64,000 nucleotides of DNA from an uncultured Pirellulaceae bacterium (lineage in GTDB: Bacteria; Planctomycetota; Planctomycetia; Pirellulales; Pirellulaceae): the NCBI GenBank assembly GCA_938084685.1, contig CALKGE010000001.1, forward strand, positions 744,001 through 808,000, read 5' to 3'. Of this stretch, positions 9,594 to 18,445 are shown piece after piece. Both the position numbers and the translations under genes were made by a program. Under the pieces are notes generated by a model. It saw only the letters and a program-made list of their open reading frames with translations. It was not told the DNA's origin and ran no database searches. Positions within the stretch are counted from its first letter, which is position 1. Each line of letters opens with the position of its first letter.

Positions 9594-10781
9594 TTACCTC
9601 ACTTTGACATCCAACCAGACGAGCCGGTGATCGGATGCGTCGAGCCATGAAAAGGAGGAGTGGGGGGGCGCGGGCCAGTAGACTCCGGTTGCCAGTACTT
9701 TGAGCTGTTTGGCTGGCAGTACATAGTCTACACGGAGGTTGCCCGGGGAACGGTCTGAAAAGTCACCGGTATCCAGTTCTGGCCTGCCGCGATGCGTGTC
9801 GTTGACTTTACCTTGACGCACGGCAGCTTCCTTGGCACCTTGGCTTTGCGGTTTGGGATCTCGCACCAGCGGATGATTTAATAGTTGAGTGATAGCCTGA
9901 TTGGTAGAATCGCCATCGATTGGGTCTGCATTAAAGTCGCCGGCGATGACAAAGGGGGTATCCTCGGCCAGGCCTCCTGCTTGTCCGGCATCGTCGACCA
10001 TGTATTTGTCGCTTTGGGGCGAGATATAGTCTGCCCAAAAGCGGATTTCATCATGATTCCGGGTTCCGTTTTTGTCTTCCGGTCCGTCAAAGACGGGTGG
10101 CGTAGGGTGGCACACCAAAAAATGGATTGGGCCCTCCGGAGTTTTTATCGGGATATCCCAGTGGCTTTTGGATGAGAGCCGGAATACATCGAGTATGTCC
10201 TTTGAATAGTACGGGTCATTGGAGTCAGGGTAGTGAGGGAGTAATGCGCCGGGCATGTCTTTCCAGAGGAATTTTTGAAAGGTTCTGACTTGTCCCAGCG
10301 GAAAGCGACTAAGCACCACCATGCCGTACTGTCCTGGGAAACGTCCAAACCCAAAACAGTCTGTGGGGTCGTCGGTCTGCCCATTCCCGTCCAGGTCTTT
10401 CCCACTGGGCAGTCCCGTATTGACTTCGTTGGTATAGACATGAGCGTACCGGATTGGTTTGAGCCCATCTGTGGTTCGACTTAGATAGTTGGATTGAAAG
10501 TGCTCTACCGCTTTGCTCGCCTGGTCACCGGTGTAATCAAATTCATTAAGCAGGATTACATCAGGACGAATCGTACGAATGATTGCCGCGACCTTGCTGA
10601 TCTGCTGGTGATTACCTGTTTCCAATTCACCTGCCAGTTGCCCGGCGGCATTACGATTCATGCTGACATTAAATGTTGCAAAACGGATTTTTCCAACTAC
10701 GGTCTGAGGCGTGAGCAAGCAGAAAGTAAACAGCGGTAGCCAGTAAAGCCGCAGCTGTTTCTGAATCAGTTTCATTACCAT
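9594..10781 (-). CDS. Exported endonuclease/exonuclease/phosphatase-fold protein
   Basis: A 395-residue protein with a signal peptide followed by the EEP fold. RFATFNVSMNR is the first strand, and VILLNEFD carries the metal-binding Glu. VIAGDFNADP supplies the Asp/Asn pair, and the C-terminal SDHRLVWLDV gives the Asp-His pair. The family includes DNase I-like nucleases, sphingomyelinases and inositol phosphatases. With an export signal, a phosphodiesterase or phosphatase acting outside the cytoplasm is likely, but the substrate is unknown. The preceding Dabb gene ends 2 bp before its start, so translation is probably coupled. An ATG at 10775 is an alternative start. Confidence 0.88.
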   Translation of the reverse strand: MVMKLIQKQLRLYWLPLFTFCLLTPQTVVGKIRFATFNVSMNRNAAGQLAGELETGNHQQISKVAAIIRTIRPDVILLNEFDYTGDQASKAVEHFQSNYLSRTTDGLKPIRYAHVYTNEVNTGLPSGKDLDGNGQTDDPTDCFGFGRFPGQYGMVVLSRFPLGQVRTFQKFLWKDMPGALLPHYPDSNDPYYSKDILDVFRLSSKSHWDIPIKTPEGPIHFLVCHPTPPVFDGPEDKNGTRNHDEIRFWADYISPQSDKYMVDDAGQAGGLAEDTPFVIAGDFNADPIDGDSTNQAITQLLNHPLVRDPKPQSQGAKEAAVRQGKVNDTHRGRPELDTGDFSDRSPGNLRVDYVLPAKQLKVLATGVYWPAPPHSSFSWLDASDHRLVWLDVKVR

Positions 10782-10783
10782 GA

Positions 10784-11173
10784 TTATTTAGAGACGTAAT
10801 CGACGACGACCACTTTGGCCAGCTTTCCCTGTACCAGTTCAACGAATTCCTTGTGGGCCGGGTGAGGCAGATAGACTTCCAGTCCGGCTTTGTTTTTAAA
10901 AGTAACAAAGAAGCAATGGGTGAGTCCATCATTCAGGTTTTCTGGACTGACATTAGTGCCAAATTCAAAATCAATAATGGTATCGATCTGTTTTGGCAGT
11001 TTGCCGAAAGCGACTTCGATTTCTTTAATCTGTTGTGGGGACACGTCCTCATTGAAAGCAAACAGCACGACGTGACGGTAGACTCCTTTTCTGGCTTTGG
11101 CCTGAGCCGTTGCAGCGGGGAACAGAAGTGCTGCTGCGAGTAGTAGTAAGAAGGTAGTTTTAAAATGATGCAT
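10784..11173 (-). CDS. Exported Dabb (stress-responsive alpha/beta barrel) domain protein
   Basis: A 129-residue protein with a signal peptide (LLLLAAALLFPAATAQA). It then shows the Dabb dimeric ferredoxin-like fold: YRHVVLFAFNEDVSPQQIKEIEVAFGKL, the GTNVSPENLNDGLTHCFFVTF strand pair and HPAHKEFVELVQ. Members of this family form small dimeric barrels; some bind ligands or are catalytic (for example polyketide cyclases), and many have no known role. It sits between the PLP enzyme and the EEP-fold gene on the same strand. Confidence 0.88.
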   Translation of the reverse strand: MHHFKTTFLLLLAAALLFPAATAQAKARKGVYRHVVLFAFNEDVSPQQIKEIEVAFGKLPKQIDTIIDFEFGTNVSPENLNDGLTHCFFVTFKNKAGLEVYLPHPAHKEFVELVQGKLAKVVVVDYVSK

Positions 11174-11222
11174 TGATTTGAATCCTTGCTAAGGTGTGCT
11201 GAAACGAGCAGAAGGGACGGGG

Positions 11223-12344
11223 TTACTGGAGTAGACCTCGGGCTTCCAGAGGCCAGATGTCCACCAGTTTATCATTCTGAAAGACGTAAAAGAAATCATG
11301 CAGAACACAGGTCATGTCGGCATAACCAGGAACTAATTCGAGCCGCTCGCCGATCGCCAGTTGTTTTGCCTTTCCGGATAGTCGGAGTTCGCCATGTTCG
11401 GCGGAGAGCCGTTCCACAACGATATCGTCCCGACCTACAACTACTGCTGGTTCATATTCGACATGCAGCGTCTTTTTTCCGGCATCGATGATCGCTCGAT
11501 CTTCCGCCGGACGGCCAACTACCGTGGTAACGATGGTGAGTGCTTTTTGCATGTCCGTGACTCGGCATTGCTGTTCGTAGAACTGGTCCATGAACATTCC
11601 GCCGCCGGCCTGCAGTTCAGTGATTCCCTGTTGCATGCGACTCAACAGATACGAACCGGTCCCTCCGCAGGAGACGATGTCACAGGGAATACCCTGATCT
11701 TTTAATTGCTGAGCATTATCGGCGAGCAGCTTGAGTGCTTTTTCAATTTCAATTCTCTTTTCGTCCGGATCTTCAATGGTCAGCAGGTGGCCTTCGTATC
11801 CCATGATTCCCACAAACTGAAGTCCGGGCATCGCATGGAGTTCGCGTGCCAGCTCCACTGTTTTTTCAGGGCTGCATCCGACTCGATCCAACCCGATGTT
11901 CACTTCAATAATCACTCGGCATCGAACACCCTGTTGCATCAGGGCTTCGTTCATGGGACGCGCCTGATCCAGATGGTCAATGCAAACGATAGGATCTCCT
12001 TCCTGGCAAAGGCTGGCCAGTCGCTGCAGCTTGGCATCGCCGACGATCAGATTGGCAATCAGGACATCAGTAACACCGCCGCGGACCATGACTTCTGCTT
12101 CGGCGAGTTTGGCGCATGTTGCGCCAATGGCGCCAGCATCGACAAGTTTGGCGGCGATGACTGGTGATTTGTGTCCTTTACAGTGTGGTCGCCACTGCAC
12201 ATTGAAATCTCTGGTTCCCTGACACATTTTTGCAATATTGGCGTCCATCTTATCCAGATCGACAGCCAGAAAGGGTGTATCCAGATCCGATTTTGTCAGT
12301 GGTTCGGCAGGTAATTCAGTGGGGTTAATAAACTGCGTGGGCAT
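11223..12344 (-). CDS. DSD1-family fold-type III PLP enzyme (D-threonine aldolase / D-serine dehydratase-like)
   Basis: A 373-residue protein with an alanine-racemase-type TIM barrel. DTPFLAVDLDKMDANI opens the barrel, and RPHCKGHKSP carries the probable PLP lysine (K56). A C-terminal beta domain contains the ending HDFFYVFQNDKLVDIWPLEARG. Relatives cleave or dehydrate beta-hydroxy D-amino acids using PLP plus a divalent metal. In characterised D-threonine aldolases and D-serine dehydratases the metal site is a His-x-Cys/Asp pair before the T-x-N-L-Y/H-D motif; here the stretch is PGYADMTCVLHD, so the first His appears to be Tyr. A different reaction or metal requirement is therefore possible. 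Its ATG overlaps the stop of the MoaD-like gene (TAATG at 12342-12346). Confidence 0.85.
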   Translation of the reverse strand: MPTQFINPTELPAEPLTKSDLDTPFLAVDLDKMDANIAKMCQGTRDFNVQWRPHCKGHKSPVIAAKLVDAGAIGATCAKLAEAEVMVRGGVTDVLIANLIVGDAKLQRLASLCQEGDPIVCIDHLDQARPMNEALMQQGVRCRVIIEVNIGLDRVGCSPEKTVELARELHAMPGLQFVGIMGYEGHLLTIEDPDEKRIEIEKALKLLADNAQQLKDQGIPCDIVSCGGTGSYLLSRMQQGITELQAGGGMFMDQFYEQQCRVTDMQKALTIVTTVVGRPAEDRAIIDAGKKTLHVEYEPAVVVGRDDIVVERLSAEHGELRLSGKAKQLAIGERLELVPGYADMTCVLHDFFYVFQNDKLVDIWPLEARGLLQ

Positions 12345-12607
12345 TATCCGCCTCCGATGGCAGGAATGAAATGAACTTCGCTATGGGGTTGAACTTTGGC
12401 AATCATGCCGCGCGAGGTCATGATATTGTCGATGGAGACCTGCAGCGACGGTGCGATGTCTCCATCCAGGCAGATACGTTCTTTAAATCCTGGAAACATC
12501 TCATCAAGTTGATTGACGATTTCCCGGACGTTTTTCGCATCGATTTCAACGGATGGAATTCCGTCGGACAATTCACGGAGCTGAGACGGAATAAAGACGG
12601 TTGCCAT
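12344..12607 (-). CDS. MoaD/ThiS-family sulfur-carrier-like protein
   Basis: An 87-residue beta-grasp protein. It starts MATVFIPSQLREL and has the central IVNQLDEMFPGFKERI helix. It ends IPAIGGG, so it has the C-terminal di-glycine that is adenylated and thiocarboxylated in MoaD and ThiS. MoaD passes sulfur into molybdopterin; ThiS passes it to thiamin thiazole. Its position directly after the Mo-subunit gene suggests a link to the molybdenum cofactor of that enzyme, but a role as sulfur donor to the downstream PLP enzyme's pathway is also possible. The frame extends to 12637, which would overlap the Mo-subunit stop; I chose the ATG at 12607. Confidence 0.85.
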   Translation of the reverse strand: MATVFIPSQLRELSDGIPSVEIDAKNVREIVNQLDEMFPGFKERICLDGDIAPSLQVSIDNIMTSRGMIAKVQPHSEVHFIPAIGGG

Positions 12608-12633
12608 AAAAACGGTTTCGCTATCCCTTGGTC

Positions 12634-14892
12634 TCAATCGGCACTTGGATCGGACTGCATGGCCTTCCAGAGTTTTGGCGGGGACATGGGCAGTTCGGTC
12701 ATACGAGTATTGGTGGCGTTGTAAATGGCATTGGCCAGAGCCGCTGGTGGAGGAACGATCGGAGTTTCACCGACACCTCGCACGCCATAGGGGTGATCAG
12801 GGTTACCTGTTTCAACGATGATGGTTTCGATCATTGGCACATCCAGCATGGTTGGAACACGGTAATCGAGAAAATCGGCATTGGCCATCGTATCGTCATC
12901 ATTGAAGAAGTATTCTTCATTGAGAGCCCATCCAATTCCCTGTACCGTACCTCCCTGCAGTTGTCCTTCGACATAACTTGGGTGAATGGCTTTTCCGGCA
13001 TCCTGAATTGTTGTGTAACGGAGGATCGTTACTTTCCCGGTTTCCGGATCGACTTCGACATCAGCAATGTGAGCTCCAAATCCGTTGGTGGGGCATTCTG
13101 GTGAGACGGTGGCACGCCCTACCAGATGTTCACCTGCGGCAAACAATTGGCTGGCCAGTTCCTTGAATCCAAGTTGATTCCCGTTTCCGGAAAACGAACC
13201 ATCTTCATTGACAGTAATCTCTTCCGCTGAACAGTCCCACAATTCCGCGGCTAGCGTTTTCATTTGCTGCTGAAGATCTCGACCTGCCTCGTAGGCTGCC
13301 ATTCCAGTAGCAAAGGTAACTCGGCTTCCACCTGTCACATCGGTGTACCCGGCAGTGTCAGTGTCACCAACTTGAGGGTTAATATCTTCAGCTTCCAGCC
13401 CCAGCACTTCTGCCAGTTGCATGGCGATTGAGGTGCGAGAACCTCCGATGTCGGTTGAACCTTCCAGCAGATTAATAGTTCCGTCTGAGTTGACTGTACA
13501 TGCAGCGCTGGACTTGAGCCCACAGCCAAACCAGAAACCAGCCGCGATTCCTCGTCCCCGGTGGGGACCTTCCAGCGGCGTATTCCAGTGCTCACTCTGC
13601 TTTAACGCATCGAGACACTGTTCCAGTCCGATCGGCGGATAGACTGGTCCATCGACACGTCGAGCTCCCTCTTTGACCGCATTTTTTTCGCGAATCTCAA
13701 GTGCACACATGTCCAGTTTCTCGGCCAGTTCATCAACAAGCTGCTCAACGGCAAAGGCAACCTGCGTGGCCCCTGGCGCCCGGTAAGCTGACGTCTTAGG
13801 TTTATTCAGGCAGACGTCGTAACCATCGACGACAGCATGTTCAATGTCATAGCAACTGAAGACGCACATGCATCCGGGGCCGATCATTCCTCCGGGATAA
13901 GCTCCGGCATCGTAAGCGAGCCAGGCTTCGCCGGCGACGATGGTACCGTCGTTTTTGGCTCCTAATTTGATGCGCATATATGAACCGGGCGTTGGTCCGG
14001 ATGCCTCAAAGACGTCCGCTCGGGTCATCGTAATTCGAACTGGACGCCCCGATTTTTTACTGAGCAGTGCGGCAGTGGGCTCCAGGTAAACGGTAATCTT
14101 GCCGCCAAATCCACCACCGATTTCACAGGGAGTTACCAGTACGTTGCCGAGTGGAATTTGCAGGACTTCCGCAGTCTGTTGACGACAGGTGAAGGAGCCT
14201 TGTGTGGCGGTCCAGATTCTCAGACGCCCGTCTTCGTTGTAGTCAGCCACCACTGCATGAGGTTCAATGTATCCCTGGTGGACGGTGGCCGTTTTGAATT
14301 CCCGCTCGATAATGACGTCCGCTTCTGCGAATCCTGCAGCGACATCCCCTTTTTCAAAATGCATATGGACGGGGATATTACTGGGCGTTTCTGCCTTTTT
14401 TCCCAGGCTGTCTGTCAGCAGGTTTTCGTGCAACAGCGGGGCGTCGTCCTGCATGGCATCGAGTACCCAGGTGACGGAGTCCAAGACTTCATATTCAACT
14501 TTGATTTTGGCGGCTGCTTCTTCAGCAATGTGTACGTCGGTGGCAGCAACTGCGGCAACCGCGTGGCCACGATACAGTACTTTTTTTTGAGCCATACAGT
14601 TTGTGCTGAGATAGGCCAGATTGACACTTCCTTCTCCCAGATCAGCGATTTTGTCTTCGACATTCGGAAAGTCGGCTCCGGTTACCACAGCGTGCACACC
14701 TGGCATGGCTTCGGCTTCGCTGGTATCAATGGAGAGAATTTTTGCATGAGCGTGCGGGCTCCGCAGCACAAAGCCTGACAGCATTCCGGGCAGCTTCATG
14801 TCGGCCGTATAAATTGCTTTTCCAGTTACTTTGTCCGCTCCATCATGACGAACGGGTCGGCTTCCAATGACGCGATACTGAGTCGTGGTCAC
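12634..14892 (-). CDS. Molybdenum hydroxylase large (molybdopterin-binding) subunit, xanthine dehydrogenase family
   Basis: A 752-residue protein of the usual length for stand-alone Mo subunits. It opens VIGSRPVRHDGADKVTGKAIYTADM. It has GGGFGGK at 259-265, the SAYRAPG motif at 368-374 and the GVGE motif at 706-709, with Glu709 as the expected catalytic base. The VAYRCSFR active-site loop of true CO dehydrogenase is absent, so a hydroxylase of a purine, aldehyde or N-heterocycle is more likely than CO oxidation. The substrate cannot be read from sequence. It works with the [2Fe-2S] and FAD subunits encoded just upstream, passing electrons from Mo to iron-sulfur to FAD. There is no export signal, so it is cytoplasmic. 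Confidence 0.93.
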   Translation of the reverse strand: MTTTQYRVIGSRPVRHDGADKVTGKAIYTADMKLPGMLSGFVLRSPHAHAKILSIDTSEAEAMPGVHAVVTGADFPNVEDKIADLGEGSVNLAYLSTNCMAQKKVLYRGHAVAAVAATDVHIAEEAAAKIKVEYEVLDSVTWVLDAMQDDAPLLHENLLTDSLGKKAETPSNIPVHMHFEKGDVAAGFAEADVIIEREFKTATVHQGYIEPHAVVADYNEDGRLRIWTATQGSFTCRQQTAEVLQIPLGNVLVTPCEIGGGFGGKITVYLEPTAALLSKKSGRPVRITMTRADVFEASGPTPGSYMRIKLGAKNDGTIVAGEAWLAYDAGAYPGGMIGPGCMCVFSCYDIEHAVVDGYDVCLNKPKTSAYRAPGATQVAFAVEQLVDELAEKLDMCALEIREKNAVKEGARRVDGPVYPPIGLEQCLDALKQSEHWNTPLEGPHRGRGIAAGFWFGCGLKSSAACTVNSDGTINLLEGSTDIGGSRTSIAMQLAEVLGLEAEDINPQVGDTDTAGYTDVTGGSRVTFATGMAAYEAGRDLQQQMKTLAAELWDCSAEEITVNEDGSFSGNGNQLGFKELASQLFAAGEHLVGRATVSPECPTNGFGAHIADVEVDPETGKVTILRYTTIQDAGKAIHPSYVEGQLQGGTVQGIGWALNEEYFFNDDDTMANADFLDYRVPTMLDVPMIETIIVETGNPDHPYGVRGVGETPIVPPPAALANAIYNATNTRMTELPMSPPKLWKAMQSDPSAD

Positions 14893-14954
14893 GGGTGATA
14901 CTCCTGATACGTTTATGAACTCTGTAGCTACAGGTTGGTTTTTGGTTAAAAGGG

Positions 14955-15443
14955 TCAGGCGTCAGCACTCATTCGTTGTCCGGCAGCCTGAACAGCTCGA
15001 ACAATTTTGTCGTATCCTGTACAACGGCAGAGGTTTCCTGCTAGGTTGAAACGGATGGTTTCTTCTGAGGCATGGGGATCTTTATCCAGCAATGCTTTGG
15101 CAGCGACTAAAAATCCAGGGGTACAGATACCACACTGCAGAGCCGCTCCTTCCAGAAAACATTCCTGTACCGGATGCAGACTGGAACTGCAGGCGATCCC
15201 TTCCACCGTTTCGATCTCGGCTCCTTCTACCTCGACTCCTAACACCAGGCAGCTGTCGACAGGGCGACCGTTCAGCAGTACGGTGCATGCTCCGCAGTTC
15301 CCGTTGTTACATCCTTCTTTGGAGCCTGTCAGTCCCAGATTGTCGCGCAGGACTTCCAGCAGACTGTGGCGAGGTTCACAGAGAAAATCGATTTCTTCTC
15401 CGTTAATCGTGGTTGTCACATGGACTTTTTTAGTTGCCGGCAC
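14955..15443 (-). CDS. Molybdenum hydroxylase [2Fe-2S] small subunit
   Basis: A 162-residue protein with the two cluster-binding domains of the xanthine dehydrogenase family. The plant-ferredoxin-type domain uses C45, C50, C53 and C65 (GCNNGNCGAC, then C). The four-helix domain uses C104, C107, C139 and C141 (QCGICTPG and CRC). It relays electrons between the Mo and FAD subunits. It lies between those two genes on the same strand, 62 bp before the Mo subunit and 57 bp after the FAD subunit. Confidence 0.95.
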   Translation of the reverse strand: MPATKKVHVTTTINGEEIDFLCEPRHSLLEVLRDNLGLTGSKEGCNNGNCGACTVLLNGRPVDSCLVLGVEVEGAEIETVEGIACSSSLHPVQECFLEGAALQCGICTPGFLVAAKALLDKDPHASEETIRFNLAGNLCRCTGYDKIVRAVQAAGQRMSADA

Positions 15444-15500
15444 GATTATTTCCTTTATCTGTTTTCCGTGTACAGGTGGTGTATTCTGCAGGTTGATTTG

Positions 15501-16373
15501 TTATTTGTTTTGAGCTCGTTCAACAGCGACTGTTAACGTCCGTTTGACGAGAACACCCACCAGGTGAGTTCGGAATTCTTTGGTTCCACGCTTATCGCTG
15601 AGAGGAGTGGCAATCTGTTTGGCCAATTCACCGGCTGCCGCAAATAGCTCTTCGGATGGTTGTTTTCCGATTAGACTGGCAGATGCCTCCTCGGCAAAAA
15701 GCGGCGTAGCGGCCACTGCACCAAGTGCGATTCTGGCATCAGCGATGGTGCCGTCTTCAGCCAGTTTGACCCAGGAGCCAACACCGACGACGGCGATGTC
15801 CATTTCATTACGTGGGATAAAACGCTCGTAAGCCGAACCACAGTTGTCACACTGCGCGGGGACCTGAATGGAAACCAGCAGTTCGCCAGATTCCAGAGCG
15901 TTCTTTCCGGGACCAGTACAAAAATCCTGAACAGCCAATGTATGTTCGCCGTTTGGACCTGCGATCACAGCGGTTGCATTCAATGCGATTAATGACGGGA
16001 CGGCATCCGCGGCGGGCGAAGCGTTACAGAGATTACCTCCGACGCTGGCGCGACTCTGAATTTGCCAGCCGCCGATGATCTGAGTGGAATCGGCGAGCGC
16101 TCCGTACAATCTGGAAAGCAGGGGGTGTTCATACACCTCGCAACAGGTAACCGCCGCTCCGAGAGAAAGTCCATCTTCCTCACAGTACTTGTACGAAGTG
16201 ACTTCATCGATCTTTTTGATATCAACCACCACATCTGCTTCCCGCAGACCCTCGCGCAGTTGCACAAGGAGGTCCGTAGCACCGGCAAGCAATTTCGCCC
16301 GGTCACCATGTTCGCCAAGCACAGAAACCACTTCTGACACCGATTCCGGTGCCACATAATCGAACTCTTTCAA
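15501..16373 (-). CDS. Molybdenum hydroxylase FAD-binding medium subunit
   Basis: A 290-residue protein of the CoxM/FAD-binding PCMH type. FAD-binding signatures are LAGATDLL (29-36) and VGGNLCNASPAAD (111-123). The C-terminal CO_deh_flav_C domain ends in RTHLVGVLVKRTL. It is the exit point for electrons from the hydroxylase. It is first of the three enzyme genes in transcription order (medium, small, large), the order common in CO-dehydrogenase-like operons. The orphan ABC ATPase lies 109 bp upstream on the same strand. Confidence 0.93.
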   Translation of the reverse strand: MKEFDYVAPESVSEVVSVLGEHGDRAKLLAGATDLLVQLREGLREADVVVDIKKIDEVTSYKYCEEDGLSLGAAVTCCEVYEHPLLSRLYGALADSTQIIGGWQIQSRASVGGNLCNASPAADAVPSLIALNATAVIAGPNGEHTLAVQDFCTGPGKNALESGELLVSIQVPAQCDNCGSAYERFIPRNEMDIAVVGVGSWVKLAEDGTIADARIALGAVAATPLFAEEASASLIGKQPSEELFAAAGELAKQIATPLSDKRGTKEFRTHLVGVLVKRTLTVAVERAQNK

Positions 16374-16482
16374 GGCTGTCTACTTTCAATTGAATAGTGA
16401 TATACGACGGCTGAAGCCGGCACGACCTCAGAATCCTGATTATAACAAATCCTGAAAGCGGGTTTGGAGCGTAGTGATCGAA

Positions 16483-17484
16483 TTAGCTGGGAGTAATTCG
16501 AGCTCCAGATTTGTCGAATAAGTGCAGGTGTTGCGTATCCGGTGAGACTCGGATGGTCTCACCGATCTGATACGTTGAAGTGGTGGGAACTCGGACAGTG
16601 AGTGAATGTTCACCAAAGGTTCCGGTCAGAAAACAGTCGGCACCAGTGTTTTGGATGGCCGTTACGATTCCGGCAATGCCATGCTCGTCCAGTTGCAGAT
16701 GTTCTGGTCTGATCCCTGCCTGGGTGGCCTCACTGGACACTCGCAATACGTCTGGCGGCACAATATTCATCGTTGGACTGCCGAGGAAGGTTGCGACAAA
16801 CGTATTGGCAGGTTGATTGTAGACCTCCTGGGGAGTGCCGATTTGCTGGATTTTTCCGTCTTTCATGACGGCAATGCGGTCTCCCAGTGTGAGTGCTTCC
16901 ACCTGATCGTGAGTGACATAGAGGATGGTGGCAGCAAGGCGTTTGTGAAGTTGCGCCAGTTCGTCCCGGAGTGTCACTCGTAATTTGGCATCCAGATTAC
17001 TCAGGGGTTCATCAAACAGGAAGACTGCCGGTTGACGAATCATCGCTCGACCCACCGCGACCCGTTGTTTCTGGCCTCCAGAGAGTTGTCCTGGTTTACG
17101 ATCCAGAAGATCTTCAATTCCCAACGCGCTGGCGGTTTCCGTAACCCGAGTGGCAATTTCAGCAGCAGGAGTTTTTCTCATTTTGAGTCCGAAGCCGAGG
17201 TTCTGGCGGACGGTCATGTGGGGGTAGAGCGCATAGTTCTGGAAAACCATGGCAATATCCCGGTCTTTCGGCGGAGTTGTATTGATTTGAGTACCATCGA
17301 TCGATATGGTACCGGCAGTGAGGGGTTCCAGACCAGCGATCAGCCTCAGAGTGGTTGATTTACCACAACCTGAAGGGCCAACCAGTACCAACAGCTCGCC
17401 GTCGTTGACTTCAAAACTCACATGATCCAAGGCGACGACATCGTCGTATTTTTTGGAAACCTGGTGAAATTGGAGTTGGGGCAT
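16483..17484 (-). CDS. ABC transporter ATP-binding protein, MalK/UgpC type (no permease nearby)
   Basis: A 333-residue ATPase with Walker A GPSGCGKST (36-44), Q-loop Gln82, signature LSGGQ (134-138), Walker B VFLFDEP (154-160) and switch His192. A C-terminal TOBE/OB region starts near 240. This layout matches ATPases that energise sugar, glycerol-phosphate or polyamine importers. No permease or binding protein is encoded in the window, so it either serves a distant permease or is a shared ATPase. The gene leads the long minus-strand block, but the 109-bp gap leaves its co-transcription with the hydroxylase genes open. Confidence 0.92.
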   Translation of the reverse strand: MPQLQFHQVSKKYDDVVALDHVSFEVNDGELLVLVGPSGCGKSTTLRLIAGLEPLTAGTISIDGTQINTTPPKDRDIAMVFQNYALYPHMTVRQNLGFGLKMRKTPAAEIATRVTETASALGIEDLLDRKPGQLSGGQKQRVAVGRAMIRQPAVFLFDEPLSNLDAKLRVTLRDELAQLHKRLAATILYVTHDQVEALTLGDRIAVMKDGKIQQIGTPQEVYNQPANTFVATFLGSPTMNIVPPDVLRVSSEATQAGIRPEHLQLDEHGIAGIVTAIQNTGADCFLTGTFGEHSLTVRVPTTSTYQIGETIRVSPDTQHLHLFDKSGARITPS

Positions 17485-17636
17485 GGAGGGGGGATCCGAT
17501 TCAGGCTGACTGGACAGGAACGGTCAGTATAACCATCAAGAGCCTGCAACAGGGTAGACTTTAAGATGGAATCTTCCGAGTGGAAATGTTTCGGTTGATG
17601 TAGCCTGTAGCCTGGTCAAAAGAAAACTAACGAGTC

Positions 17637-18323
17637 ATGCACCTTCATCTCATTCGTCACGGTCAATCAGAAAATAATGCGTTGGATCAATCACTGCGGG
17701 TTCAGGATCCAGGGTTAACACGTGCTGGTTCGGAGCAGGTGGAATATCTGGGCAAGTGGTTTCAAGTCAGGCCGTTGGATGTGTTGATTACGAGTCCTTT
17801 TCGCCGAACGTTACTTACAACGGTTCCCATTGCCCGAGCCACTGGCTTAACTCCCATCGTGCGGACTGCATTGCATGAAATTGCTGGTTGTGTGTCTGGT
17901 TATCCGGCGATTGGTTATCAAGGTGAACCTGGCATGACCAGAGAAGAAATCCGGCGGGCGTTTCCAGACTTTGAGCCGGAAGCAGATATTGACGAGCGGG
18001 GTTGGTGGAAGTCACGGTCCTACGAATCCGGGGAAGATCAGCAACGCCGTGCACAGGATGTGGCTCGCCGGACTATTCATGAGTTCGGAGACACTCAGAT
18101 GCACGTGGCGCTGGTAATGCATGCCGACTTTAAGCATTTGTTGCTGCAGCATCTGCTGCCCGAGATTCCTGTCGACGCTGGGCATTTTGGTCCGCTGAGA
18201 AACGCTGGCGTCACGACGCTTAAAATATATCGGGACACTATTCTGCTGGACACATACAATGCTGTACAGCATCTGCCGGCTGAACTGGTGACTCCTCAGG
18301 ACGATTCGGAAACACGAGTTTAA
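17637..18323 (+). CDS. Histidine phosphatase superfamily protein
   Basis: A 228-residue cytoplasmic protein. The RHG motif at 7-9 supplies the phospho-accepting His8. Arg57 in SPFRRT, Glu81 in LHEIAG and His162 in VMHADF complete the catalytic set of the phosphoglycerate-mutase-like family. It is transcribed away from the ABC ATPase gene. The substrate is unknown; family members act on sugar phosphates, phosphoproteins or alpha-ribazole phosphate, and no cobalamin genes are nearby. Confidence 0.9.
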   Translation: MHLHLIRHGQSENNALDQSLRVQDPGLTRAGSEQVEYLGKWFQVRPLDVLITSPFRRTLLTTVPIARATGLTPIVRTALHEIAGCVSGYPAIGYQGEPGMTREEIRRAFPDFEPEADIDERGWWKSRSYESGEDQQRRAQDVARRTIHEFGDTQMHVALVMHADFKHLLLQHLLPEIPVDAGHFGPLRNAGVTTLKIYRDTILLDTYNAVQHLPAELVTPQDDSETRV

Positions 18324-18350
18324 CCCGATGCGATTTTGTCGGGAAGCAAC

Positions 18351-18356
18351 TATAAT
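18351..18356 (+). promoter_or_regulatory. Possible -10 element (TATAAT)
   Basis: A perfect TATAAT lies 90 bp before the DUF1549/DUF1553 gene at 18446 and just after the histidine-phosphatase stop. No good -35 is present at 16-18 bp, so this is only a candidate. Confidence 0.25.
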
Positions 18357-18445
18357 GGTGGTGTCTTTCAAGACTATCAGTTTTAATCTGGTGCCTACCT
18401 CGCTTCATTACTAACTAAACATGCTGTTTAAGTGGCCACGCCCCA

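Noticed and set aside
12634..14892. Carbon monoxide dehydrogenase large subunit
   Set aside because: The diagnostic VAYRCSFR active-site loop is absent, and the region has SAYRAPG as in general hydroxylases.
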